Of a DNA stretch of 64,000 bases, positions 1 through 9,668 are shown piece by piece. The translations under genes were made by a program, and so were the position numbers. The first letter of the stretch is position 1; every line of letters starts with the position of its first letter. This DNA is from Peribacillus sp. Bi96 (GTDB lineage: Bacteria > Bacillota > Bacilli > Bacillales > DSM-1321): contig NZ_CAKKLV010000006.1 of the NCBI RefSeq assembly GCF_918698115.1, forward strand, positions 124,001 to 188,000. The letters are read 5' to 3'. The notes beneath the pieces are model-generated. The model was given only the letters and a program-made list of their open reading frames with translations. It did not search any database and was not told the origin of the DNA.

Positions 1-275
1 TCTTTTTTTAACCTAGCGGAGTCTTCCGTCTGTTGTGAAATCAAAGCATTCTGCCACTCATCAAGTTTTTGGCCCAATAGATGATATTTTCTGACCTCTT
101 CTTTTATATTGATATGCAGCCTCTCGGATAACAGGATTATCATCTCTTTGGAATACTCGGTAATCCCACGTTCAATCTTGCTTAAATGTGTAATGGAACA
201 AATTCCTTGTACAAGCTCCTTTTGTGTCATTTGAGCTTTTTCCCGATAAAACTTAATGATTTTACCCTCCACCAA
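1..275 (-). CDS. XRE-family transcriptional regulator, N-terminal part (truncated by window edge)
   Basis: Reads leftwards off the window. The first ~60 residues form a Cro/CI helix-turn-helix: an N-terminal KIIKFYREKAQMTQKEL helix pair followed by the recognition region ending in THLSKIERG. After it comes a helical stretch (LLSERLHINIKEE) like the start of the TPR region of PlcR/NprR-type regulators. The start is TTG at 275 or GTG at 272, with a GGGGG ribosome binding site at 281-285; there is no ATG. It lies immediately upstream of nothing visible, and a large protease gene is transcribed towards it from the right. The regulated target cannot be told from the window; a quorum-type (Rgg/PlcR/NprR) assignment is only inference. 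Confidence 0.7.
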   Translation of the reverse strand, partial: MVEGKIIKFYREKAQMTQKELVQGICSITHLSKIERGITEYSKEMIILLSERLHINIKEEVRKYHLLGQKLDEWQNALISQQTEDSARLKK

Positions 276-310
276 AAATTCCCCCACGTAACTTTTTCCT
301 CCTATTATAG

Positions 311-351
311 CAAAAAAAGTAAAAGCCCCAGGGAAATTTCTTTCCTGGGGC
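311..351 (-). terminator. Intrinsic terminator of the S8 protease gene
   Basis: An 8-bp G+C-rich stem, GCCCCAGG (325-332) with CCTGGGGC (344-351), is followed on the minus strand by TTTTACTTTTTTT. It sits directly after the protease stop codon. Confidence 0.85.
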
Positions 352-356
352 AAATG

Positions 357-3300
357 CTATTGATTCGTTTCTAGTCCTATGAGACGTAAAAAGTAGTCCA
401 AACCTTTATTGCCGATTTTTTCTTTCGGCACTTTATTACTTGGTGCATCCGGCCCTTTCGTCAAAAAGTTTCTCTCGACATAGCGGACGTCCAATTCATC
501 AACGATACCGTCTTGATTGATATCTTCTTTCACTAAGGAGTTATCTTTAATACCATATGCATCAACGACTACCTGAATATCTTTAATGTCGATGACTTTA
601 TCTTTATTGATATCTCCTGCTAGATTCATATTCGGCCTGATTCTAATATTCTGTCCTAGAATTGTCCCATCTTTTTCTTTACCTGGAACGAAGTTTGTAT
701 AGCTCTTAAGATGTGATGGCGTTTCAACGACAAGCGTATATTCTTGGTTTGATGCAGGAATCCCTTTGACTATATATTGTCCCCAATCATCAAGTGTTCC
801 AGGATATTTTTTCCCTGCTTTTGATTGCGCATAAACTTTCACACCGATTTTGGTGATATTTCCTGGCTTTATATAACCTTCCTCACTTAAAAACGCTTCT
901 GGAGAAATCGATCCGTTTAAAGTTGAGTGCTTAGAAATGATTTTATATCGGTCAACGCTGTAATGTGGAAGATCGGTTGCAATATTGCCCCCTTGTTTTA
1001 TATAAGAAGCTTCTTCTACATCCAATCCCGCATATAAATGATAAAAGGTATCATCGACAAGTTTAAAGGATACATCTAGTAAAGGCATATCTCCGTTTAA
1101 ACCTTTAAATGCCTTTCCTGTTAATTCCGCGCCAACTTTGACTACATTAAAATAATCAGCATCATTAACGACAGGCTTGGTTAAAGAAACATCCAACCCT
1201 TTTTCTTTTGCATATTTTTTTATTTCACTAGAAAGTTTAGCATTTTTAAATTGATAAAGGTCACCTTCAAACTTGATCGAATATTCTCCTGAGAGGAACT
1301 GTTTTACATTATTGACTGATAAAGTCATGGTAAATGTATCATCCTTTTTCAGCACCTCTTTATCATAGTTTGATGTGAGATATTCAGTCCCTTCTTTTAA
1401 AAACACATAATCTTGAGGATTCATTGCTGTTGCCATATCTGTAGTTGCCAACCTTAGATAAAGTGCATCATTTGCAATATCACTTTCTTCGATTCCGAAT
1501 TTCGCATTTCCGTCAGGATCGATTGGGAATTCCCTGCCAAAATATGCGTATTTGCTCGTATCGTAAAACATAGTATTGGAAGTTTGGTCATAGTCCAAAC
1601 CTTTATCTTGAAGTACTTTTACTGTCGCATCATTGACATTTCCGTGTACATAGAAAGCCTTCTGACCATCTTCTTCTGTAAACATCGAGTCATTTATTTC
1701 ATATACGCCTGGTTCTTTGTCCCATTTTACGTCTGGAGGGGTGTTATCGACTATTGCGGCAGTACCAGCTGAGTAGGTTTTTCCCGACTCATCACTTCCT
1801 ATGAACTCTAGAGTGTAGTCCCCTTCTGGAAGTTTCTTATACGTATCGGAAATCGGATGCTCTGGATCGTTTGTAAATGGATATACATGACCAGTAAACG
1901 CCAAAAGAATATAATATGGTTTATCAGGTTCGAACCTAGAAGCATTGAGGCTCCCTACGTACCCTAATGGCTTACCGGAATTCGTATCTTTTAGGATAAC
2001 GTCCACTGTTTCCATTGGGCTTTTCAACTGAAACATTGCATTCATAAATGGGTTATAGTATTGCCAAAACGGAAAATCATTAGCAATTGATGGACTGTCC
2101 GTTTCTACATAATCAATTCCTTTATCTGTTACGGTGATCGAAAATGGAATTTGATACGTTTCTTCATCATTTTCAGAATTAGTGATGTGAAGGTATCCTT
2201 CATATGCCCCTTCTTTTGCTGTTGCGGGTACGCTGATGGTTGGTTCAATTACTTTGGACTTACCTTTGGCTACAGTGACCGACTTCTTCACTTTTACCTT
2301 TACACCATTTGCAGTGGCATCTTGTACCCCTTTTATATTCTTATGGTATTCAACATCAATGGTATATTTTTTCTTTTTCCCCTTATTTTCAATTTCCACT
2401 TTTTTCGTGAGTTCAATCGCTTCATCATTGTCTCTTATATATTCCCGGCCAAATGCAAGTGAGCCCGTTTCCTCGTTAATTTCTGTCGTTTTATCACCTT
2501 CGACAATTTCGGTTTTATCCAATACTTTTATCGAAGTATCCACATGCACGGCATCATAGGCATCGATACGGCCTGCTCCAACTTCATTCACCGAATGATC
2601 TTTTTGTAAATCAACGGATGTATTCATGAGTGCTTCTTTCACATCAAATGGGTCATAATCCCCGTGTTCTTGTAATATTAAAGCAGCAACACCCGTAACA
2701 TGCGGTGTAGCCATTGAAGTGCCTTGCATACGTCCGTAAGATGTTGTGTAATCAATTCCTTCATCTGGACTATTGATATATTCCGGCTCAGTGGAGAAAA
2801 TGGCCACGCCCGGCGCAACTATATCTGGCTTAATATCGTAATTTCCGTTAACTGGACCTCTGGAACTGAAGTCTGCCAAATTATCTCCGACTGTTTTTGT
2901 ATTCCCTGTATCTTTAAATGTAAGGGATCCATTTTCGACAGCTTTTAATTTTTCCCCCTCTTCTTTGGTTAATCGGAAAGTAGGGATAAAGTCCATTCCT
3001 TCCCCAACATATGAGGTGATTTCGCCATCCACATTGTTATAGATGATAACTGCTTTTGCCCCAGCTGCCTTTGCATTCTTTATTTTCACATCAAACGTAA
3101 GCGTTCCTCGCTCAATAAGAGCGATTTTATCTCGAACATCTTTCCCTTTAAAGTCGCTTTCCTGTCCAATGCCGGTATAAACGACCGGAAGCGATTGACC
3201 AGTTAATTCTTCAATCCGATCCGAAAAGTTTTTACCTAAAAGTTTCATGTTTTCAAATGTATACTTTCCAGCCTCTGCAGTTATGGTAGGGATCTTCATG

Positions 3301-4556
3301 GCAGAATCACTTGCCCCAACTGAAATGCCAAGGGCAGCTGTTCCAGGAGAGCCTAAAGTTTTCGCACCTGGCCCCGCATTACCGGCAGCCACAACGGAGA
3401 CAACCCCAGAGAGCATTGCATTGTTGATCGCTACAGAAGTAGGGTCAAGCGGATCATTGACAGATGATCCAAGTGATAGATTCATGATATCCATACCATC
3501 ACTGACTGCTTTATCAATTCCTGCTATTACACCTTCATTGGAACCGGAACCATACGGTCCTAACACACGGTATGTATAGAGGTCAGCTTCAGGAGCAACA
3601 CCTTTCACTGCATAATCCACTTCATTTGTTTTTGTTGCGGCGATCGTTCCAGAAACATGTGTGCCATGAGCTGTATAGTAAGCGGAACCACTGCTGCTGA
3701 ATTCCGGTTGACCGGATGATTTCCAATTTTCATAGGTTGTCTCCATCGGGTCTGCATCATTATCGACGAAATCCCAGCCCTTAACCGAAGAAGGCTCAAT
3801 GTCCTTAGGGTTCTCGCCTTTTTTACTTCGGTATCCTTTATATGCATTGGTTAAATCTGGGTGATTGTAGTCGATGCCAGTATCAAGGACACCAACTTTG
3901 ATTCCTTTTCCTTTTATATTTTCTTCATGAAGTTTATCTACTCCAATTTGAGGAATGCTATCAGCCATTTTTGAAGTGATCCCTTTTTCATGAACCGGGA
4001 GCTCCAATTGGATTTTTGCATTATTCCAGATTCGTTTAACTGCCCCTGATTGAAGTAAATCTTTTACCGCAACTCCTGGCAACGTCATGGAAACGCCGTT
4101 AAATGCATGTTTATATTCTCTGTTTATCATTAATTTACTGGAATCATACTTGGAAAAATCTTTTTTCTTTTTCAAAGAGTTAATATAGCTTTTAAATTCT
4201 TGATGTGACTGATCTACGTTATTTTTTGCGGAATCAATCGTCATTTTTTTCCCAAGCACCGTTTGTTTTTTGACGGCGACCTGCGCAGGAGCTTGTTCGA
4301 ACTCAACAATTACAGAAACCAGCTCCGGGCTATTTGTTTTTATATCTGGAGAAATGGTGAAGTTAGGACCAGCGTTTAGCTTCTGAAGCGCTTGTCGTTG
4401 CTCCTTGGATAAGTTCGATAGAATGTCTTCAACATTTTTATGGGTAACCGTCACTTCTGGTTTCTCCGCCAATGGATGAATCGAAAAGGTTGTAGATAGA
4501 AGAAGCCCAGCAGCAAGGGTGCCTGATAAAACATGTTTCCTTTTAGAAAATTTCAT
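357..4556 (-). CDS. Very large secreted subtilisin-like (S8) serine protease with cohesin-like and dockerin modules
   Basis: A 1399-residue exported protease of the Vpr type. Domains in order: Sec signal peptide (about 1-30), I9 inhibitor propeptide (about 80-185), and an S8 catalytic domain with Asp225 (LDTGIDYNHPDL), His297 (HGTHVSG) and Ser614 (GTSMATPHVTG). A PA insert lies between His and Ser. Fn3-like regions follow, then a cohesin-like beta domain (about 1070-1190), a carboxypeptidase-regulatory-like domain, and a type I dockerin with two Ca-binding loops (AGDINKDKVID and EDINQDGIVD, about 1313-1372). It is about 600 residues longer than B. subtilis Vpr. ATG start with a GGAGG site. 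It has no operon partner. The likely role is extracellular protein degradation feeding peptide uptake; the cohesin and dockerin pair may mediate self-association or surface tethering (inference). Confidence 0.9.
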   Translation of the reverse strand: MKFSKRKHVLSGTLAAGLLLSTTFSIHPLAEKPEVTVTHKNVEDILSNLSKEQRQALQKLNAGPNFTISPDIKTNSPELVSVIVEFEQAPAQVAVKKQTVLGKKMTIDSAKNNVDQSHQEFKSYINSLKKKKDFSKYDSSKLMINREYKHAFNGVSMTLPGVAVKDLLQSGAVKRIWNNAKIQLELPVHEKGITSKMADSIPQIGVDKLHEENIKGKGIKVGVLDTGIDYNHPDLTNAYKGYRSKKGENPKDIEPSSVKGWDFVDNDADPMETTYENWKSSGQPEFSSSGSAYYTAHGTHVSGTIAATKTNEVDYAVKGVAPEADLYTYRVLGPYGSGSNEGVIAGIDKAVSDGMDIMNLSLGSSVNDPLDPTSVAINNAMLSGVVSVVAAGNAGPGAKTLGSPGTAALGISVGASDSAMKIPTITAEAGKYTFENMKLLGKNFSDRIEELTGQSLPVVYTGIGQESDFKGKDVRDKIALIERGTLTFDVKIKNAKAAGAKAVIIYNNVDGEITSYVGEGMDFIPTFRLTKEEGEKLKAVENGSLTFKDTGNTKTVGDNLADFSSRGPVNGNYDIKPDIVAPGVAIFSTEPEYINSPDEGIDYTTSYGRMQGTSMATPHVTGVAALILQEHGDYDPFDVKEALMNTSVDLQKDHSVNEVGAGRIDAYDAVHVDTSIKVLDKTEIVEGDKTTEINEETGSLAFGREYIRDNDEAIELTKKVEIENKGKKKKYTIDVEYHKNIKGVQDATANGVKVKVKKSVTVAKGKSKVIEPTISVPATAKEGAYEGYLHITNSENDEETYQIPFSITVTDKGIDYVETDSPSIANDFPFWQYYNPFMNAMFQLKSPMETVDVILKDTNSGKPLGYVGSLNASRFEPDKPYYILLAFTGHVYPFTNDPEHPISDTYKKLPEGDYTLEFIGSDESGKTYSAGTAAIVDNTPPDVKWDKEPGVYEINDSMFTEEDGQKAFYVHGNVNDATVKVLQDKGLDYDQTSNTMFYDTSKYAYFGREFPIDPDGNAKFGIEESDIANDALYLRLATTDMATAMNPQDYVFLKEGTEYLTSNYDKEVLKKDDTFTMTLSVNNVKQFLSGEYSIKFEGDLYQFKNAKLSSEIKKYAKEKGLDVSLTKPVVNDADYFNVVKVGAELTGKAFKGLNGDMPLLDVSFKLVDDTFYHLYAGLDVEEASYIKQGGNIATDLPHYSVDRYKIISKHSTLNGSISPEAFLSEEGYIKPGNITKIGVKVYAQSKAGKKYPGTLDDWGQYIVKGIPASNQEYTLVVETPSHLKSYTNFVPGKEKDGTILGQNIRIRPNMNLAGDINKDKVIDIKDIQVVVDAYGIKDNSLVKEDINQDGIVDELDVRYVERNFLTKGPDAPSNKVPKEKIGNKGLDYFLRLIGLETNQ

Positions 4557-4715
4557 TATTCCGTTCCTCCTTATTTTTTTAGAATATTTATTATCTTCTG
4601 TTAAATAATAGAGGATAAATGTTAATGCTGTAAATTGGGGTAATAATCTTGGTTGTATCTCCCTATGGAATGAGAAAAAACCCCTTAATTAACATGACAA
4701 TTGGAGGGTTTTGAT

Positions 4716-4841
4716 GTGAATCTATCCATCCATTTTTCACTAGCACGCTTCCCATCAGGCCGATGGATCTATGTCAATCGAGGAAATTACCCCACATTTC
4801 CGAAAGGACGTTACAAGTGCCAACATACAGGAAGGACATAA
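4716..4841 (+). CDS. Possible 41-residue small protein
   Basis: A GTG-started 41-codon ORF with a good ribosome binding site (TTGGAGGG at 4700-4707, spacing 8). The product is basic and aromatic-rich (GRWIYVNRGNYPTFPKGR). I do not recognise it. It lies alone between the protease gene and a repetitive element, so it may equally be the decayed end of an older gene. Confidence 0.3.
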   Translation: MNLSIHFSLARFPSGRWIYVNRGNYPTFPKGRYKCQHTGRT

Positions 4842-4925
4842 TGTTAGACAATTGAAGTTATAGTACATTGTTTAATGTACGAAAAGAAACTTTGAATATT
4901 AAAAAAGATCCAGATAATAAAAAAA

Positions 4926-5125
4926 ACCCGTGTGCATCACACGGGGCTTCCAGACTGTAGACAAACTCGATAATAATGGATTTTACCTTCAGTTTTTTTG
5001 AGGACTTGTAAATCGAATGTTGTTATTACACTCCAGGCACTCGCTGTGCGCCTGCGGGGTCTCCCTTGGACCCGCTTTTCCCGCAGGAATATCGAAAACT
5101 TGTTCCAATCAACTTTGCCTATCAA
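4926..5125 (-). repeat. Bacillaceae interspersed repeat, copy 1, degenerate
   Basis: Read on the minus strand it contains a TTGATTGGA-like start, CTGCGGGAAAAGCGGGTCC, AGACCCCGCAGGCGC, GCGAGTGCCTGGAG and finally the inverted-repeat end GAGTTTGTCTACAGTC. This is the GC-rich, structured, noncoding repeat often seen between genes in Bacillus relatives. The terminal block CTGTAGACAAACTCGATAA (4955-4973) recurs exactly at 22953-22971 (second copy after yidC). The pairing strand of the terminal hairpin has decayed here. A CCCGTGTG-CAT-CACACGGG hairpin at 4926-4944 adjoins it and matches the prfC terminator stem. Confidence 0.6.
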
Positions 5126-5263
5126 GGACGCCTTCAAGAAGTAATAAATCAAGATCGTGAAAACAATGTAAAGAAGCCTTTTTCGCCAGATAAATTATCA
5201 GGTAAAAAACAAGGAGATTAAAGAAAGTGCAAATGATCCTTAGAGTGTCTACTGAGTTAAAGA

Positions 5264-5579
5264 AAAAAGCCCGTGTGCATCACACGGCCTTCTCCATTAT
5301 TTCAAATCCATTGGATTATATAATTCAACGTCAGGATTTTTATCCTGGAACCAACGAAGTGCAAACTCATTTTCAAATAAGAATGCATATTTATCAAACC
5401 GGTCTTTAACAAGAATGCTTCTTGAGCTATGAAGATTCTCATCAAGCTTTTCATCTTCAGCCCAGCGTGTGATTTTACTGCCCATATGCTCCATCAAGAC
5501 TTCAACATTGTACTCATTCCTCATTCGATGCTCGAATACTTCAAATTGAAGTTGCCCAACTGCACCAAGCAGATATTCT
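5264..5579 (-). repeat. 316-bp direct repeat of the prfC 3' end, left copy
   Basis: Positions 5264-5579 match 12455-12770 in the same orientation at a constant offset of 7191. I count only two differences (5288 C versus G, 5486 T versus C). The repeat covers the last 94 codons of prfC plus its terminator hairpin. The two copies bracket the GH18 remnant and the whole malate block. Confidence 0.95.
5297..5579 (-). pseudogene. prfC: prfC 3' fragment (C-terminal 94 codons of peptide chain release factor 3)
   Basis: The C-terminal end of release factor 3, from the [16 protein letters not shown] region onward, in the correct frame and ending at the normal stop. One amino acid differs from the full gene at 12488-14062 (MEHMGSK versus MERMGSK). 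Homology ends abruptly at 5579/12770, upstream of which the sequence is unrelated and AT-rich. It lacks the GTPase domain and a start signal, so it is not functional. The near identity means the duplication is recent or kept alike by gene conversion. Confidence 0.92.
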
Positions 5580-5901
5580 AGATTTAGATTTTAAATTTCA
5601 TCAACTGCTACATTCGTATGTGTAATTACACAAACCCTTTTATTATAATCTTATTTTGATTAATAGCGATTTCTACAATTGATACTTTTTGCGACGCATT
5701 TTCCTGGGCTTCCACCTTTATTCAAACGCCATCCAAAAAAAACTATCTATCTATTTAATTTACCTTTAACATTGCCTTAAATAAAAATAGCCAACATCTC
5801 CTCTTTTCAAAAAAAGGTTAATGTTATACAATAAGTTTGTTAAGCATTTCACAAACTTCCGTTGAAAAGTATCCATCCAAGAAGGATGGATACTTAGAAG
5901 G
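5580..5901. other. AT-rich gene-free stretch
   Basis: No ORF with a ribosome binding site and no recognisable remnant. It holds only the terminator of the AEC transporter at its right end and begins exactly where the prfC repeat stops. Confidence 0.6.
5866..5896 (-). terminator. Terminator of the AEC transporter gene
   Basis: Stem AAGTATCCATCC with GGATGGATACTT around an AAGAA loop, followed by TTTTC on the minus strand, just after the stop codon at 5902. Confidence 0.7.
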
Positions 5902-6849
5902 CTACATTAACAAGGATATATAGATAGGTAATGTAATTAAAGATAGAATGGTACTAATTACAAATGAAGATGCTGTTTCAGTTGATAACGAATCAAATCT
6001 AGTTGAAATCATGGCTGCTACAGCAGATCCTGGAAATGATACTAGCAAAATAGCTTTAATTGTATCTGCATGATCAAGGCCAATAAGATGAGCAACCAGA
6101 ATCATAAATAATGGAATAGCTACAACTTTTAAAATGGAAATACCAAAAGCAATTGGTCGTAAGCTAATCTTACGGATACCCACGGTTACACCTACAGCAA
6201 ATAATGCAACCCCAGATGTCACTGACCCAATTTGATCGAGCGCATTTTTTATGATATCCGGTGCCTGGAACCCTAATAGTGTCAATACAACAGCAAGTAA
6301 GGGAATACATGCAAGCGGTTCGCTAAGACCATGCAAAACGATACCCATAATGTTTGTTTTTTCATCTTTAGATTTACCCAATCTGGATTGTCCGACCGTA
6401 CCAACTATTGTTGCTAATGGATCCAGAAGGGCATTCACCACAATACCGGTAATCGCAATAGGTATAGCTATCTCTTGCGCCCCAAACAAGCTGCCTAATA
6501 CAGATATCCCCATAAAAGCAAAGGCTGGCTGAGTTGCGTTTAATGAAAACATAGATGCTTTAGTTAAATCGTATTTAAACACCAAACGAGCCACTATTAA
6601 AAGGATAATGTAAAAGCCAATAACACCTATGGTCATAGTTAAGAAAAATGACCATTGATTAATTAAGGTTTGTTTTGAGGTTGTTGTGATCCCAATGAAT
6701 AAGTGTGCAGGTAATGCAAATTTTGTAACTAACGTATTAAGCCCTTTGGATGATTCTGAATTAAAAACTTTAAAATAGCCACCCAAATAACCAATAATAA
6801 TTGTAAAAAAGATTGGTATTAATGTTAAAAATATATTCCCAATATTCAC
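5902..6849 (-). CDS. AEC-family transporter (YwkB-like), probably for malate or a related organic acid
   Basis: A 315-residue auxin-efflux-carrier family membrane protein with about ten hydrophobic segments. The N-terminal NIFLTLIPIFFTIIIGYLGG segment and the later AVGVTVG and SFPGSAVAAM motifs are typical of the family. In B. subtilis the homologue ywkB directly follows the malic enzyme gene maeA, and here too it lies 121 bp downstream of maeA on the same strand. The family includes malonate and malate carriers; the substrate here is inferred from this context. No terminator separates it from maeA, so co-transcription is likely. Confidence 0.82.
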   Translation of the reverse strand: MNIGNIFLTLIPIFFTIIIGYLGGYFKVFNSESSKGLNTLVTKFALPAHLFIGITTTSKQTLINQWSFFLTMTIGVIGFYIILLIVARLVFKYDLTKASMFSLNATQPAFAFMGISVLGSLFGAQEIAIPIAITGIVVNALLDPLATIVGTVGQSRLGKSKDEKTNIMGIVLHGLSEPLACIPLLAVVLTLLGFQAPDIIKNALDQIGSVTSGVALFAVGVTVGIRKISLRPIAFGISILKVVAIPLFMILVAHLIGLDHADTIKAILLVSFPGSAVAAMISTRFDSLSTETASSFVISTILSLITLPIYISLLM

Positions 6850-6970
6850 TCGAGATGCACTTCTCTTTCCAAAAAATTGTCCAATTTAAAAGATTCTACT
6901 ACGGCTGACTTATACGGAGGTTCCCCTAAAACGGATCCCCTTTCATTTGAGACAACAAAACTAGCTGGCT

Positions 6971-8665
6971 TTATTTTCCATGAATAGTTTTGTACTCCGG
7001 CTTCCACATGGATTCTGTTATCGCTTTTTCAATATCTGTTATATCCGCTTTCGCAATTCCTTCTTCAATGGCTGTCTTTGCCACTTCAATGGCTACAGAT
7101 TTAGAAACCTCTTGCAATTGTTTGATTGAAGGGAGTAAAGAAGCACCATGCTTACTGCTATCCGATAATCTTGAAACAGCAGATGAGGCTGCTGCAAGCA
7201 TGCCCTTAGAGATTATTGTTGCTTCTGCGACAATTGCACCAAGACCAAGTCCTGGGAAAATATATGCATTATTAGATTGTCCGATTGTATAAATCACACC
7301 ATTATAGTCAACATCATCAAACGGGCTTCCTGTCGCTATTAAGGCTTTACCTTGAGTCCACTTTATAAGGTCTTCAGGAACAGCTTCCGCTAAGGGAGTC
7401 GGGTTTGACATCGGCATAATAATAGGATGTTCCACGTGCTTTGCCATTTCTTTTACAACTTCTTCTGAGAAAGCCCCAGTTTGACCAGAAGTGCCGATTA
7501 AGATGGTTGGTTTAACCTTTTTTATTACCTCTAATAATGGGATAATTCCGGCTTCATTCCGAGCCCATTCCTCGACTTCTTCAGCTTTCCGGCAATACGA
7601 CTTTTGGAATTTCAAAACATCCGGAATGTCATCTATCAACAAGCCACGATAATCGACGGCCCAAAAGTGACCATATGCCTCTTCTCTGGAAATACCATCA
7701 AGGATCATGGCTTCAACCATCTGATCAGCATTACCGATTCCTGCTGCACCTGGACCGAAAACAACAACTCTTTGTTCATTTAAAGGAACACCAGTTACTT
7801 GTAATGCAGACTTTACGGCGGCTAGTGTTACTGCACCTGTACCTTGTATATCATCATTAAAAGTGAGGATCTTTTCGCCATAATTATCGATTATATTTCG
7901 TGCATTTATATTTCCAAAGTCTTCCCAGTGTAGTAATACCCTTGGGAAGAAGGCTTGAGAATTTTCAACAAATAAATCAATGAATTCGGTGTATTCATCA
8001 CCGCGAACACGCCCAAACCTGTTACCAATATACAGTGGATCACTAATCAGGCTTTCATTGTCAGTCCCAACATCCAGGACAATAGGTAGCACCCTGCTTG
8101 GATCAATTCCCGCAGCTGCCGTGTAGACTGCCAATTTACCAATGGCTATGTTAATTCCACCAACTCCCTGATCTCCGATTCCGAGAATACTTTCAGAATC
8201 TGTAACAACTATTAAATCGATATCATCAGATGAAAGGTCCAGGTTTTTAAATGCATCTTCCATTCCCTCCAAATTATCAATAGATAGGTATAGACCTCCT
8301 GGACGGTGATATTCTTGGGAGTACTGTTGAATGGCCTCTCCTACAGTAGGTGTGTAAATGATCGGAAGTATTTCACTTAGATGGTCTTTAAGTAGGCGGT
8401 AAAACAGGACCACATTCCTATTAAATAAATCATATAACATTCCATTCTTCCGAATATCGCTATGTTGAGTGGAGAATTGTTCATAAGCTCTTTTTACTTG
8501 TTCCTCAAGAGTAAGCACCTGGGATGGCAGCAAGCCTACCAATCCTAGTTCATTTCTTTCTTCCTTAGTGAAAGCAACCCCTTTATTAATAAAAGGGTTT
8601 GACAGAATACCTTTTCCTCTTAAAGTTGTTTCCAATCCCTTTTTTGTCTTATCATAAGCTGTCAT
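6971..8665 (-). CDS. maeA: NAD-dependent malic enzyme
   Basis: 564 residues, the usual length for the large NAD-type malic enzymes (oxidative decarboxylation of malate to pyruvate, cytoplasmic). Visible motifs: the malic N-terminal domain with the catalytic Tyr104 ([10 protein letters not shown]), the metal-binding [10 protein letters not shown] segment, the [10 protein letters not shown] motif, and a Rossmann nucleotide site [11 protein letters not shown] (about residues 305-315). It is preceded by a ~295-bp gap after malR, so it probably has its own promoter, which the adjacent MalK/MalR system would be expected to activate, as in B. subtilis. It precedes the AEC transporter gene. Confidence 0.96.
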   Translation of the reverse strand: MTAYDKTKKGLETTLRGKGILSNPFINKGVAFTKEERNELGLVGLLPSQVLTLEEQVKRAYEQFSTQHSDIRKNGMLYDLFNRNVVLFYRLLKDHLSEILPIIYTPTVGEAIQQYSQEYHRPGGLYLSIDNLEGMEDAFKNLDLSSDDIDLIVVTDSESILGIGDQGVGGINIAIGKLAVYTAAAGIDPSRVLPIVLDVGTDNESLISDPLYIGNRFGRVRGDEYTEFIDLFVENSQAFFPRVLLHWEDFGNINARNIIDNYGEKILTFNDDIQGTGAVTLAAVKSALQVTGVPLNEQRVVVFGPGAAGIGNADQMVEAMILDGISREEAYGHFWAVDYRGLLIDDIPDVLKFQKSYCRKAEEVEEWARNEAGIIPLLEVIKKVKPTILIGTSGQTGAFSEEVVKEMAKHVEHPIIMPMSNPTPLAEAVPEDLIKWTQGKALIATGSPFDDVDYNGVIYTIGQSNNAYIFPGLGLGAIVAEATIISKGMLAAASSAVSRLSDSSKHGASLLPSIKQLQEVSKSVAIEVAKTAIEEGIAKADITDIEKAITESMWKPEYKTIHGK

Positions 8666-8933
8666 AGACGTACCCTCTTCCTAAAAATGTATATTTAAAA
8701 ATGATCATTACCAGGCAATAGAGTATATTCTTCCCTGGGGAAGTGTAATTACTAAAAGAAAACTGAAAAAGGAAAATAAATATACAGCACATAAAAACGT
8801 AAATATTTCCTCATTACTGCTTTTTTGTTCAATCTTGTGAAAAATTTATAAATAACTCAATCGCCAGTCTATATCTTAGTAGTCATTTACGGGGGACACT
8901 AGCTTATTTAACTAATTTTAGTATTATGTAATT

Positions 8934-8964
8934 AAAAAAAGTAAGCAGCCATTTGGCTGCTTAC
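8934..8964 (-). terminator. Terminator of malKR
   Basis: Perfect stem GTAAGCAGCC-ATTT-GGCTGCTTAC, overlapping the malR stop codon, followed on the minus strand by TTTTTTTAATTAC. It separates malKR from maeA. Confidence 0.85.
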
Positions 8965-9668
8965 AGATAACGTTGAATAATATGGCTCTTGTCATCATTA
9001 AATTTGTGTTGGGAGACTGGTCGGCCTACCGTTCCATAAATTACCTTAACATCAAGGACCCCGATATCCTTCATGAATTTTAAATATTTCCTTACTGATA
9101 CCCTGGATATACCCGCCAAATTTACGACTTCCTCTGTTGAAAAGGGAGCATTTTTAAATACCAGGATCACATTCCATATAATCTTTAAGGTATCTTGAGC
9201 CAATCCTTTCGGTAATTCCTCTGGTAAATGATTTTCTTCTTGATGCAATATTCGATAATCCAATTCTTCTTGATTTAGCATATTTTTATCTTGAATAAAA
9301 GCTGATTTGTTCCGATATGCTGATAAGGCCGCGTTAAAACGCTCAAATTCAAACGGCTTAATTAAATAATCAACAGCACCTAGTCTTAATGCTTTCTGAA
9401 TCCTCTCAATGTCCGACGCAGCAGAAATGACAATAACATCTATCTCTTTTTCACTTTCTCGAATTTGTGAGAGTAAATCGAGTCCATTTTTCCCAGGCAT
9501 GAAAATGTCTAATAGAACTAACCCTATTCTTTGATTTTCCAATACATTCAGAGCTTGATCCACTGAGGAACAGACAGCAGCTAATTCGTAGCCATCGACT
9601 TGATTCAAATAGCGCTTATTGAACTCTGCAACCATCGGGTCATCTTCTACGATCATTACCTTAATCAT
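8961..9668 (-). CDS. malR: Response regulator of the CitB/DcuR family (malate-responsive)
   Basis: 235 residues. An N-terminal receiver domain has acidic residues EDD near position 8, the phosphorylated Asp in LVLLDIFMPGKNG (about 54) and the conserved Lys in LIKPFEF (about 104). The C-terminal region carries a winged-helix/HTH (FSTEEVVNLAGISRVSVRKYL). The start overlaps the kinase stop by 4 bp, so the pair is translationally coupled. The YufM/MalR assignment rests on the family and on the adjacency to maeA and an organic acid transporter; a citrate or fumarate signal is the alternative. Confidence 0.85.
   Translation of the reverse strand: MIKVMIVEDDPMVAEFNKRYLNQVDGYELAAVCSSVDQALNVLENQRIGLVLLDIFMPGKNGLDLLSQIRESEKEIDVIVISAASDIERIQKALRLGAVDYLIKPFEFERFNAALSAYRNKSAFIQDKNMLNQEELDYRILHQEENHLPEELPKGLAQDTLKIIWNVILVFKNAPFSTEEVVNLAGISRVSVRKYLKFMKDIGVLDVKVIYGTVGRPVSQHKFNDDKSHIIQRYL

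Noticed and set aside
3247-3579. 110-codon ORF opposite the protease gene
   Set aside because: Antisense shadow of the conserved S8 domain, with no ribosome binding site or family match.
4937-5152. 71-codon minus-strand ORF
   Set aside because: It lies inside the GC-rich interspersed repeat, which is noncoding elsewhere, and has no ribosome binding site.
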